Source: Comamonadaceae bacterium (lineage in GTDB: Bacteria; Pseudomonadota; Gammaproteobacteria; Burkholderiales; Burkholderiaceae_C). From it: a stretch of 64,000 bases of DNA. Of this stretch, positions 57,323 through 64,000 are shown in pieces. The DNA is taken from the NCBI GenBank assembly GCA_013297875.1, contig JAAFIW010000010.1, forward strand, positions 84,501 through 148,500, in the 5' to 3' direction. Numbering within the stretch: position 1 is the first letter of the stretch; each line of letters begins with the position of its first letter. The translations under genes were made by a program, and so were the position numbers. The notes under the pieces were generated by a model. That model was not told where the DNA came from. It ran no database searches and saw nothing but the letters and a program-made list of their open reading frames with translations.

Positions 57323-58285
57323 TTAGCTCCGGATGGCCTGGCTTGCGATATCTGACCGGCTCCCTCCCCTCCCGGGGGAGGGCTGGGGTGGGGGCAATGC
57401 GTGGGTTGCCGTCACCCCGAGTAAATCCATCTCATCCAAGCTCAAAGCCTCACGCCCCAACCAGCGCGCAGTCTCGCTGCGGCCCGACACGGACCCGGCT
57501 TGCAGCACCCGCAGGTTGTCCACACTCACCACGTTTTGGGGCAAGCGTTGCATGAGCCACGCGCTGAGTGTCATAAGCCACCATGGCACCGGCAGCCACA
57601 GCGCAGCCCCTTTGCCCTGGGCTGTGCGCAGGTGCTGTAGCAGCGCGCGGTAGCTCAAGGTTTGCGGGCCCGCCAACTCCATCACCCGGCGCAGGGCCTT
57701 GGGGTTGCCCGCAATGCGCACCACGCAGCGCGCCACATCGTTCAACGCAACCGGTGCCAGGCGGCTGCTACCTGCGTGGCGCAGGCCGGGCAGGGCGATG
57801 ATGGGCAGGCGGGCCAGCGCGGCAAACAGTCGGGTGCTGGGGCTGGCGGCATCCATCAACAAGCCGGGGCGTATCACGGCGTAGTCCACTGCATGGGCGG
57901 CCAGCACAGCTTCAGCCGCCAACTTGCTGGCCATGTAGGCACCCGGCAGACCCGTGCCCACGCCCAGCGCCGAGATGTGCACGATGCGCGCCACCCGCTC
58001 GGCCTGGCAGGCCTGGCACAGGGCACCCACCGCGTCCACATGCACCTGCTGATAGGTGTTGCCATCGCGCTCCAGCAGGATGCCCACCGCGTTGACCACG
58101 ATGTCTGCGCCTTTGACCACCGGGCGCAAGGCGTCGGCCGTGTGGTCAAAACGGAAATCCACCGCCATGTCGGCACCACCATCCGTGTCGCGGGCCACCG
58201 TGGTCACCTGGTGGCCCTGCGCCACAAACTCACGGCAAATGGCGCTGCCCAGCATTCCCCGGGCACCCAAGACAACGACTTTCAT
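57323..58285 (-). CDS. NAD(P)-binding SDR/atypical epimerase-like protein
   Basis: 320 residues from ATG at 58285. Rossmann start MKVVVLGARGMLGSAICREF, and YMASKLAAEAVL near the active region. The last ~25 residues (ALPPPQPSPGRGGSRSDIAS) come from a G-rich REP-like hairpin at 57360, so the native end may be earlier. It overlaps the DCC gene by ATGA. Similar genes are linked with DUF2867 proteins. Confidence 0.85.
   Translation of the reverse strand: MKVVVLGARGMLGSAICREFVAQGHQVTTVARDTDGGADMAVDFRFDHTADALRPVVKGADIVVNAVGILLERDGNTYQQVHVDAVGALCQACQAERVARIVHISALGVGTGLPGAYMASKLAAEAVLAAHAVDYAVIRPGLLMDAASPSTRLFAALARLPIIALPGLRHAGSSRLAPVALNDVARCVVRIAGNPKALRRVMELAGPQTLSYRALLQHLRTAQGKGAALWLPVPWWLMTLSAWLMQRLPQNVVSVDNLRVLQAGSVSGRSETARWLGREALSLDEMDLLGVTATHALPPPQPSPGRGGSRSDIASQAIRS
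57360..57394. repeat. REP-like hairpin at the 3' end of the SDR gene
   Basis: CTCCCTCCCCTCCCGGGGGA then GGGCTGGGGTGGGGG; same family as 6000-6034. Translated in the SDR C-terminus. Confidence 0.75.
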
Positions 58286-58851
58286 ACAACGCTCCTTTCT
58301 GGGTAAATGGTTTGACTTGCTTCTTTTTTGATAGCTGCTTGAGCAGGTTTTACCTGGGCGGGAGCCTCTTTTGGCATCAAATCGGCCTTTGTGAGGTCGC
58401 AAACACCGTCTGCGCATGCCGCAGCCCGCTTCACCGCCCGCTTGGCCGCACGGTTGTGCGCCACATGCGCAATCAATGGCATCAGCGCACCCGACACGCC
58501 GTAGCGGTTGCGCGCAAACACGCGGTAAGCCCAGTCAAACACCGGTGCCAGCAACGGCCAGCCGGTGGGTGCCGCCAGCGCACCCAAACCCACGGCCTGG
58601 TAAGCCAGCCGCAGGGCTGGCACGCCGATCACCAGCGAGCCATCTGGCCGCACGGCGTGAATCAGCGCCTGCATGTCGGCTATGGTGGCTCCGTAGGGCG
58701 TGGGGTCGAAATCGGGCTGCGCAATGTCGACAAACATCAGGCGGCGCAAACTGTCCCGGGTGCGCAAGTTGTCCATCTCCAGCGAGCAAATCGGGCAGGC
58801 ACCGTCGTACAGCAAGGTCAGCGGGTAGTTGGGGGTTGGGTTCATGGGCAT
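58282..58851 (-). CDS. DCC-family thiol-disulfide oxidoreductase-like protein (DUF393)
   Basis: 189 residues. The DxxCPxC motif LLYDGACPICSLEMDNL is present. The C-terminal ~20 residues include the translated dispersed repeat (VKPAQAAIKKEA). The ATGA overlap with the SDR gene places it in the same operon. Role unknown; relatives may have redox activity. Confidence 0.85.
   Translation of the reverse strand: MPMNPTPNYPLTLLYDGACPICSLEMDNLRTRDSLRRLMFVDIAQPDFDPTPYGATIADMQALIHAVRPDGSLVIGVPALRLAYQAVGLGALAAPTGWPLLAPVFDWAYRVFARNRYGVSGALMPLIAHVAHNRAAKRAVKRAAACADGVCDLTKADLMPKEAPAQVKPAQAAIKKEASQTIYPERSVV
58328..58380. repeat. Dispersed repeat, copy 17 (3' end of DCC gene)
   Basis: TGATAGCTGCTTGAGCAGGT then TTTACCTGGGCGGGAGCC, in coding sequence. 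Confidence 0.85.
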
Positions 58852-58888
58852 GGTTTGACTTTCTGAAAATGCGAGGACGGGAGCGATT

Positions 58889-59482
58889 TCACGCAGCGCG
58901 AGCCAGTGTCAGCAGATTGCCCGCAATCGACAGCACCACCAGCAGAGCGCCCCAGTCACGGGCCGCTGCCAGGTTGGGGGCCCACTTCCAGCGCAGGGCT
59001 GCGTAAGCCCCTGCACCGTTCACGTGGCCCCACGTGCTAAAGGGAAGGCGCATGGCCCAGAAAAACATCCACAGAATGACCCAGCCGCTGCTGCCAGCAA
59101 CGGGATTGAGCCAGGCAAGAAACACCCAGCCGACACCGACGTAAAACACGGCCAGAACGACCTTCCAACCCGTCATCAAAAACCGGGCGCGTGCGCTGGC
59201 TTGCTGGGGGGTGATGCCCAGCGCCCAATTGGCCAGCGGCATGCTGCCCGGCGGTATTTTGGGTTTTCCAAACAGCACCAGAGACAGGGCACCATGCGCC
59301 AGCAGAAGCCACAAGTCCACCAGCAAGCCAGCGCCAAATGACGTGCCCAAAAGCCAGTGCCACACTGGCGATGTCAGCAGCGCCCAGGCCAATGCACGGT
59401 TGATGCGTAACCACAGGGCTTTGCGTCCCAGGGCCTGTATGGCCCAGCTGGGGCCAGGGTTCAGAATCAGGTTTGTTTTCAT
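58889..59482 (-). CDS. Putative membrane protein, unknown
   Basis: 197 residues with about five hydrophobic segments (e.g. LLVDLWLLLAHGALSLVLF; VVLAVFYVGVGWVFLAWL; WVILWMFFWAMRLPF). Family not recognised. First gene of the run below the GbsR-like regulator, and directly after one of the two operator palindromes, so probably the main target of that regulator. Confidence 0.7.
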   Translation of the reverse strand: MKTNLILNPGPSWAIQALGRKALWLRINRALAWALLTSPVWHWLLGTSFGAGLLVDLWLLLAHGALSLVLFGKPKIPPGSMPLANWALGITPQQASARARFLMTGWKVVLAVFYVGVGWVFLAWLNPVAGSSGWVILWMFFWAMRLPFSTWGHVNGAGAYAALRWKWAPNLAAARDWGALLVVLSIAGNLLTLARAA

Positions 59483-59502
59483 ATATTTCTAAATGGCTGT
59501 TG

Positions 59503-59520
59503 TTTCAGTTAAAACAGAAA
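59503..59520. promoter_or_regulatory. Putative GbsR/MarR-type operator, site 1
   Basis: TTTCAG-N6-CAGAAA, upstream of the membrane protein start. Same spacing as site 2 at 60156, one base change. Confidence 0.65.
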
Positions 59521-59542
59521 TAAAAAACCAAAAAAAGAGCGA

Positions 59543-60130
59543 TCAAGGCCCCATCAAAGCCCCCAGCGCTTGCGCCTTGGCCTTTTCACTCTCGCTGGCC
59601 CCCAGGTTCTCCCCGCGAATCAGCTTTTGAATCTTCGCCCCCAACATCAGCACCTTGGTCAAGGTCTCGGTGTCCAGCCGCAGCATCTCGTCGCTCCACA
59701 CCGTGAGCGACTCCAACATCGTCAACATTTCCTTGATGCGATTGGCGCGATCCACCCCGTCTACCATCAGCTCCGGGCTGTTCAGCAGTGCCTTGAGCAC
59801 ATCGACGGTGGGTGCAATCTCCCGCTCCTGCCGCTCCCGCACGATGGTGCGGGCCAGTTCCCAGATGTCGGTACTGGTCTCAAAATGGTCACGCCGGTCG
59901 CCCATCACATGCACCATCTTCACCAGGTTCCAGGCCTGCAACTCCCGAATCGAATTGCTCACATTGCTACGCGCCACCGCCAGCGTGTCGGCAATCTCGT
60001 CAGCCGGTAGCGGCTTGCCGTGCAGGTAGAGCAGGGCGTGAATCTGCGCGACTGTGCGGTTGACGCCCCACTTGGCACCCATCTCGCCCCAGTGGAGGAT
60101 GAATTTTTGGGAGGTGGTGCTGAGATCCAT
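59543..60130 (-). CDS. GbsR/MarR-type transcriptional regulator
   Basis: 195 residues. Winged helix with LHGKPLPADEIADTLAVARSNVSNSIRELQAW near 35-70, as in GbsR-type MarR proteins; a helical C-terminus for dimerisation. It heads the seven-gene cluster 55453-60130. Two palindromes that could be its operator lie before its own gene and before the next one, suggesting autoregulation. The ligand is unknown. Confidence 0.87.
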   Translation of the reverse strand: MDLSTTSQKFILHWGEMGAKWGVNRTVAQIHALLYLHGKPLPADEIADTLAVARSNVSNSIRELQAWNLVKMVHVMGDRRDHFETSTDIWELARTIVRERQEREIAPTVDVLKALLNSPELMVDGVDRANRIKEMLTMLESLTVWSDEMLRLDTETLTKVLMLGAKIQKLIRGENLGASESEKAKAQALGALMGP

Positions 60131-60155
60131 GGTTTGAGTTTAGTTGTGTCTTTTA

Positions 60156-60173
60156 TTTCTGTCAATGCAGAAA
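60156..60173. promoter_or_regulatory. Putative GbsR/MarR-type operator, site 2
   Basis: TTTCTG-TCAATG-CAGAAA, a perfect 6-bp dyad with a 6-bp spacer, between ubiG and the regulator gene. Confidence 0.7.
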
Positions 60174-60177
60174 TTTT

Positions 60178-60885
60178 TCATGATGGAGTCTTGCGCATCG
60201 CCAGCAGGTAGCCCACACCCATGAACCGGTGCAGGCGAAACACCCGGGTGAACGGGTTGTAGCCCAGCCCACGTTGGTCGATCAGCGTTAAACCGGGAGC
60301 CGCGGCCCAAGCTTGCAGCTCGGCGGGTTTGATGAAGCTGCGCCAGTCGTGGGTGCCACGGGGTAACAGGCGCAGCACGTACTCGGCTCCTACGATTGCC
60401 GTCACCCAGCTCAGGGGGTTGCGATTCAAGGTGGAAAAAAACACCCAGCCGCCCGGTTTGGCCAGATCGGCACAGGCCTGCACCACCAGATGTGGTTGAG
60501 GCACGTGCTCCAGCATTTCCATGCAGGTCACCACGTCGTAGTGCGCGGCCTCGGTTTGGGCCAGGTCTTCTGCGCTGATGGCCCGGTAGTTCACCGGCAC
60601 GCCGCTTTGCCGGGCATGCAAGGCAGCCACTTTCAAGGGCTTTTCGGCCAGATCAATACCGCTAGCCAACGCACCATTGCGCGCCATCGCCTCGGTCAGG
60701 ATGCCGCCACCGCAACCCACATCCAGGGTGTGCTTGCTGCTCAGGCTTGCCAAGGAATCGATCCAGGACAGGCGCAGCGGGTTGATTTGATGCAGTGGCC
60801 GAAACTCCAGATCGGGGTTCCACCAGCGGTCGGCCAGGGCTGAGAATTTTTCGAGTTCTGCAGGGTGAAAGTTGTTGGGGTTCAT
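60178..60885 (-). CDS. ubiG: Ubiquinone biosynthesis O-methyltransferase
   Basis: 235 residues from ATG at 60885. NFHPAELEKFSALADRWWNP is the typical start, SAM motif TLDVGCGGGILTE, and CMEMLEHVPQPHLVVQAC. Catalyses both O-methylations of ubiquinone. The frame upstream of 60885 has no family match. Cotranscribed with the DCC gene upstream (25-bp gap). Confidence 0.95.
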   Translation of the reverse strand: MNPNNFHPAELEKFSALADRWWNPDLEFRPLHQINPLRLSWIDSLASLSSKHTLDVGCGGGILTEAMARNGALASGIDLAEKPLKVAALHARQSGVPVNYRAISAEDLAQTEAAHYDVVTCMEMLEHVPQPHLVVQACADLAKPGGWVFFSTLNRNPLSWVTAIVGAEYVLRLLPRGTHDWRSFIKPAELQAWAAAPGLTLIDQRGLGYNPFTRVFRLHRFMGVGYLLAMRKTPS

Positions 60886-60910
60886 TTGCTGGCTCCTGTT
60901 TTGTAGTGAC

Positions 60911-61282
60911 TTACCAGTGCTTCTTCCAGAGGTTCCAGCGGTACAGCGCCTTGGAAAACAGGTCATAAGCCAACTTACCAGCCCAGCTAACAAGCGGCCA
61001 TTGAATGAGCTTTCCCAACCAAACCTGGCCAGGTGTGCGCAACCAAAGTTGCGCAAATGCGTTGGCTCCGACATGTATCTGGCCCCACTCGTCGCGAAGG
61101 TACAGCCGCTGGCGAACCGACTCCAAGTCGGTGCCAAGTTCTTGCACGGCTTGCGGGTTTTTGTGGACGTCAACCCAGACCACGTTACAGCTGGCCATAC
61201 GGCCTTGTTGAGCGGCAATGCCTGCATCGCACACCGGGCAAGCGCTGTTGTAGTAAACGGTTGTGGTTCCTGTTTCTTCCAT
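60911..61282 (-). CDS. DCC-family protein (DUF393), second copy
   Basis: 123 residues from ATG at 61282. VYYNSACPVCDAGIAAQQGRM has the (D/N)xxCPxC motif. Only distantly like the DCC protein at 58282. Divergent from the ArsR gene and sharing its operator region. Confidence 0.85.
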   Translation of the reverse strand: MEETGTTTVYYNSACPVCDAGIAAQQGRMASCNVVWVDVHKNPQAVQELGTDLESVRQRLYLRDEWGQIHVGANAFAQLWLRTPGQVWLGKLIQWPLVSWAGKLAYDLFSKALYRWNLWKKHW

Positions 61283-61328
61283 GATGTGACCTTTTTTTGC
61301 GTATCGACAGGAGCAGAGTCTATCCAAT

Positions 61329-61340
61329 ATTTAGCTAAAT
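61329..61340. promoter_or_regulatory. Putative ArsR-type operator
   Basis: ATTTAGCTAAAT, a perfect 12-bp palindrome in the AT-rich divergent promoter region. A related half, TAGCTAATTAAATAAAT, follows. Confidence 0.6.
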
Positions 61341-61386
61341 AGCTAATTAAATAAATGACAAAATGACGGCAATTGGAGTACGGAAC

Positions 61387-61698
61387 ATGGATAAAGTCTT
61401 TGAAGCCCTGGCATCTACGCCGCGCCGAAAAATTCTGGCCTACCTGTCAGAGGCCGAGCTATCTGCGGGCGACATAGCCGCCCGCTTTGATATGACCAAA
61501 CCATCCCTTTCGAAGCACCTGAAGATTCTTGAAAACGCAGGGTTAATCCACGGAGAAAAGCGTGGCCAGTTTGTTTTTTACAGTCTTGAGCGAGATACGT
61601 TGACGAACACGCTTGCTTCGTTTGCCCAAGCTGTCTGTCCAGTTTCACGCGGTCTGAAAAAAGAGAGTAAGGCCATAGCGCAGCAGCAAAAAAAGTGA
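61387..61698 (+). CDS. ArsR-family transcriptional regulator
   Basis: 103 residues from ATG at 61387. MDKVFEALASTPRRKILAYL, AGDIAARFDMTKPSLSKHLK and FVFYSLERD match ArsR-type winged-helix repressors. No metal-binding Cys pair typical of ArsR/SmtB is seen, only one Cys. It is followed by the COQ7-like gene, 21 bp downstream. Confidence 0.88.
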   Translation: MDKVFEALASTPRRKILAYLSEAELSAGDIAARFDMTKPSLSKHLKILENAGLIHGEKRGQFVFYSLERDTLTNTLASFAQAVCPVSRGLKKESKAIAQQQKK

Positions 61699-61719
61699 CA
61701 ACCCTCGCATAGGACGACC

Positions 61720-62235
61720 ATGACCAGCACGGATCTGCTCAATCAGCACTTGCGCGTGATTTATGCCTGTGAGAAGGGTGCGACCGGCGTGTACTGGGGT
61801 CATCGGGTCGTTGCAGCTGTTTTTTTTCGCGACCTGATTGCCCCCTTGTCCGAGATGCACGCGCACGAAATGGAGCATTTCGCAAGGTTTGGGGAAATTC
61901 TTAAAGCGCGAGGTGCCAGGCGAGTCAGCTTCCCTTTGCTGTGGTGCGCTGGTGGGATCGCCTATGGTGTACTTGTTGCCTTGTTCGGGCGGCAATCGGT
62001 CTGGACGAGCACGGTCACGATTGAAGCCATTGTTGAGCGGGAATTGATGGCGGCAGCAACCGTATTCAAAGAGGCTGATCCGCAGGCTTATGAACACATA
62101 CACACCATTCTTCTCGATGAACTAGCTCACAAAAATGGGGCTGAGCTCAGTCTGGTGGGTAAACCGGTGGCGTTTGTGGTCGGCTTCGCCAAGGTAAGCG
62201 CAAGCGTTGCCAAGAGACTGGCTCAAGTGCTCTAG
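61720..62235 (+). CDS. COQ7-family (demethoxyubiquinone hydroxylase-like) diiron protein
   Basis: 171 residues. Carboxylate-bridge motifs: YACEKGATGVYWGH, EMHAHEMEHFARF, EAIVERELMAAA and LLDELAHKNGA. The family hydroxylates a ubiquinone precursor. Its proximity to ubiG supports a ubiquinone role, but the sequence is unusually far from the standard Coq7 set and regulated by an ArsR protein, so a specialised or condition-dependent isoenzyme is possible. Confidence 0.82.
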   Translation: MTSTDLLNQHLRVIYACEKGATGVYWGHRVVAAVFFRDLIAPLSEMHAHEMEHFARFGEILKARGARRVSFPLLWCAGGIAYGVLVALFGRQSVWTSTVTIEAIVERELMAAATVFKEADPQAYEHIHTILLDELAHKNGAELSLVGKPVAFVVGFAKVSASVAKRLAQVL

Positions 62236-62427
62236 CGGACGAGAGCGGCATCCCTGCTTCAAAAGCGCAATTGGGGTCGGAGCCCGATTTCGTCTGAGTG
62301 CCCAGCGCTTCGGCCAAGTCCTCGTCCTGAATCGGTATCCGACCCCAAATGCTTGCCGCGGAATGGCCGAGGAACGGCCACTGTCTCTGAAAGACCTGCT
62401 TCAACAAGCCGTCAGCCTTCATCTGCA
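62232..62427. repeat. Long direct repeat, copy B (contains hairpin element)
   Basis: About 195 bp similar to 63046-63234. Contains the GGGGTCGGA...TCCGACCCC hairpin (62273-62346), and its right end GCTTCAACAAGCCGTCAGCC TTCAT matches the 3' end of the gst gene. It overlaps the end of parE. Confidence 0.8.
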
Positions 62428-62710
62428 AACGAAGCGTCAATATCCCGTGACCCATGCAAAACGCGAACCACATCAATGCCATCTGCCAGGGGCAAGAAAA
62501 ACACCACATATCGCCCAAACGCGAAGCTGCGAATGCCGGGTGCCAGCTCAGCGCGGCTGCGGCCCATCAAAGGTTGTGTAGCCCACAGGGCTAATTTTTC
62601 GTCCAGACCATCCACCCAACGGTCGCCTGAACAACGCTGTCCTCGGCTATGTAGTCCCAAATTTCCAGAATGTCAGCCTCCGCCAGAGGCCGACGGGTGA
62701 TGTGCGCCAT
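62412..62710 (-). pseudogene. parE: ParE-type toxin, frameshifted
   Basis: ATG at 62710 directly follows the parD stop. The first frame reads MAHITRRPLAEADILEIWDY IAEDSVVQAT and then ends early; the second frame continues WVDGLDEKLALWATQPLMGR and GRYVVFFLPLADGIDVVRVL HGSRDID. A one-base change near 62615-62625 separates them. The C-terminal residues lie in repeat copy B. Probably inactive unless the shift is a read error. Confidence 0.75.
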
Positions 62711-62977
62711 CTATGCAACCGTTGACTTGACAGTGCGGCGTGTGCGTGCTTTTGCCTTGACCGCTGTCGCGTCCCACTGGGCGCTGGTGCCGCTTTCCAG
62801 GCCCTTGCGAACGTCGCGCTGTAGCTCCTGAAGTTTTGCCTGCCGCAGGCGATCCTGCTCGTCCATGAGGCGAAGCGCCTCGCGCACGACCTCGCTGGCA
62901 GATGTGTACATGCCCGAGTCAACCTTGGCGCGTACGAGCACCTCCAGCTGAGGTGTGAGGTTGACGTTCATGCCCAT
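62711..62977 (-). CDS. parD: ParD-type antitoxin
   Basis: 88 residues. MNVNLTPQLEVLVRAKVDSG MYTSASEVVREALRLMDEQD is a ParD ribbon-helix-helix; the basic tail binds the toxin. The frame is intact while the toxin is broken. A TTGACA-like -35 lies at 63019-63024 on the same strand. Confidence 0.9.
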   Translation of the reverse strand: MGMNVNLTPQLEVLVRAKVDSGMYTSASEVVREALRLMDEQDRLRQAKLQELQRDVRKGLESGTSAQWDATAVKAKARTRRTVKSTVA

Positions 62978-63045
62978 ACTGATATCTTTCTAAAAAAGAT
63001 CTGAAATCTATCAGAAAATGTCAAAGATTGACAATTCGGGTATCG

Positions 63046-63234
63046 ATTAGCGGGCACCTCCCTGCTTCATAAGCGCAATTGGGGTCGGAGCCCGATTTCG
63101 TCTGAGTACCCAGCGCTTCGGCCAAGTCTTCGTCCTGAATCGGGATCCGACCCCAAATGCTTGTCGCGGATCGGCCGATGGAACAGCCGGTCACTCAAAA
63201 ACTTACTTCAACAAGCCCTCAGCCTTCATCGCTG
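63046..63234. repeat. Long direct repeat, copy C (contains hairpin element and gst 3' end)
   Basis: Partner of 62232-62427. The hairpin spans 63080-63154 with a perfect inner stem CCCGATT/AATCGGG. The right end is the authentic gst 3' end, suggesting that copy B is the duplicate. Confidence 0.8.
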
Positions 63235-63811
63235 CCTGCACCCCAGGCCTTGCCGCCACGCGGGCGCGGTAGGCCAGCAGGTGGGTGTAGGCCGACAGAT
63301 CCAGGCCCACGAATGCGGGCCAGTTGGTCACGGTGAACAGGTAGCCGTCGGCCACGGTGAAGGTGTCGCCCATCAGCCAGGTTTTGCCTTCCAACTGAGC
63401 ATCCATCCATTTGAGGCGGCTGTGCAGTTTTTCGGTGGCGATGACTTTGTATTCGGCAGGGGTGTTGGGGGCGAACAGCGGGGAAAAGCCTTTGTGCAGC
63501 TCGGTGCCGATGAAGGTCAGCCACTCTTGCAGGCGGTAGCGTTCCATGGTGCCGGCGGCGGGGGCCAGGTGTTTGTCGGGTGCCTGGTCGGCGATGTATT
63601 GCACGATGGCCGGGCCTTCGCGCAGGCGGCTGCCGTCGGCCAGCTCCAGCAGGGGCACATAGCCCAGCGGGTTGATGCCGTAGTAGTCGGTGCCGTCTTG
63701 CAGCTTGTGGCTTTTGGTGCTGGCCAGCACGGGTTCAAAAGCCAGGCCGGCTTCGTGCAAGGCAATGTGGGGCGACAGTGAGCAGGCGCCGGGGGAGTAA
63801 TAGAGTTTCAT
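63203..63811 (-). CDS. Glutathione S-transferase (GstA/beta-like)
   Basis: 202 residues. N-terminal thioredoxin-like domain MKLYYSPGACSLSPHIALHE with the conserved Cys10, SRLREGPAIVQYIAD, and a C-terminal helical domain (FTVADGYLFTVTNW). Conjugates or reduces electrophiles with glutathione. Its 3' end is duplicated at 62400. Confidence 0.93.
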   Translation of the reverse strand: MKLYYSPGACSLSPHIALHEAGLAFEPVLASTKSHKLQDGTDYYGINPLGYVPLLELADGSRLREGPAIVQYIADQAPDKHLAPAAGTMERYRLQEWLTFIGTELHKGFSPLFAPNTPAEYKVIATEKLHSRLKWMDAQLEGKTWLMGDTFTVADGYLFTVTNWPAFVGLDLSAYTHLLAYRARVAARPGVQAAMKAEGLLK

Positions 63812-63955
63812 GGTGTGGGTGTCCTTGGGTGGTTAGAAGTGGGTGAATCAGCAGTGTGAAAAGGCTTTGCATGCTATTGATATTTTCATAAATCATGACA
63901 ACCAATCTTGACCCGATGCGTTATGTCTACAACGCGTTGTTTGGAGATATGAATC
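63812..63955. other. Intergenic region at the right edge
   Basis: No gene. Contains TTATGTCTACAACGCGTTGT with a CAACGCGTTG palindrome, which could be an insertion-sequence end; only a weak hint. Confidence 0.35.
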
Positions 63956-64000
63956 ATGGTCAAGAAGGCGATGGACGAGGCGACAAGGAAGCGGGTACAG
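63956..64000 (+). CDS. Start of an unidentified gene, cut by window edge
   Basis: MVKKAMDEATRKRVQ, 15 codons. The charged start resembles helix-turn-helix transposase or regulator N-termini, but too little is visible to assign it. Confidence 0.3.
   Translation, partial: MVKKAMDEATRKRVQ

Overview
The window looks like chromosome of a high-GC betaproteobacterium of the order Burkholderiales, most likely family Comamonadaceae (Rhodoferax/Polaromonas-like). This is an inference from the housekeeping gene order (ispB | rplU-rpmA-obgE-proB ... rppH-proS; hemA-prfA-prmC-grxD; ispD-ispF; queF; prfC), from the protein sequences, and from a short dispersed repeat (core AGCTGCTTGAGCA) that occurs about 17 times here. 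No tRNA, rRNA or CRISPR array was seen.

Layout. 1-6.7 kb: a cut-off BrnA-like antitoxin, a zinc-ribbon membrane protein, a very large transglutaminase/DUF2126 protein, a VapBC pair, a small secreted protein and about 770 bp without a convincing gene. 6.7-11.3 kb: a chromosomal integron. The integrase (intI, + strand) has a LexA box over its promoter. Two cassettes run leftwards from an attI-like site: an unknown protein with a possible nuclease motif, then a DUF4188 protein. A 2.08-kb group II intron lies inside the second attC and its maturase gene is broken twice. 11.3-16.3 kb: comEC (DNA uptake) and a second LexA-controlled unit, imuA-imuB (SOS mutagenesis). 16.3-28 kb: accessory genes: a decayed toxin-antitoxin locus, a CoxG-like protein, a GFA-family protein, a PQQ alcohol dehydrogenase with a TonB receptor, XdhC, a second VapBC pair, a discoidin/peptidase gene split by an in-frame stop, and a transglutaminase. 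28-52 kb: mainly housekeeping genes: isoprenoids (ispB, ispD, ispF), ribosome and translation (rplU, rpmA, obgE, proS, prfA, prmC, prfC), haem (hemA), proline (proB), queuosine (queF), cell wall (glmU, a lytic transglycosylase) and Fe-S/redox (grxD). 52.4-55.2 kb: a gtr-like glycosylation cassette with base composition unlike its neighbours. 55.4-60.1 kb: a leftward seven-gene membrane/lipid cluster headed by a GbsR/MarR-type regulator, with two matching operator palindromes. 60.2-62.2 kb: ubiG, a DCC-family protein, and a divergent ArsR regulator with a COQ7-like diiron protein. 62.2-64 kb: a ParDE locus between two direct repeats that also duplicate the 3' end of the adjacent GST gene; then gst and a cut-off reading frame.

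The most notable feature is a neighbourhood for genome plasticity: SOS-regulated integron, DNA-uptake channel and SOS mutagenesis genes lie side by side with two near-identical LexA boxes. The second is the density of small palindromic elements, several of them inside coding sequence (prmC, comEC, imuB, the transglycosylase signal peptide, a HAD phosphatase), where they add residues without breaking the frame. All homology statements come from reading the sequence; no database search was run.
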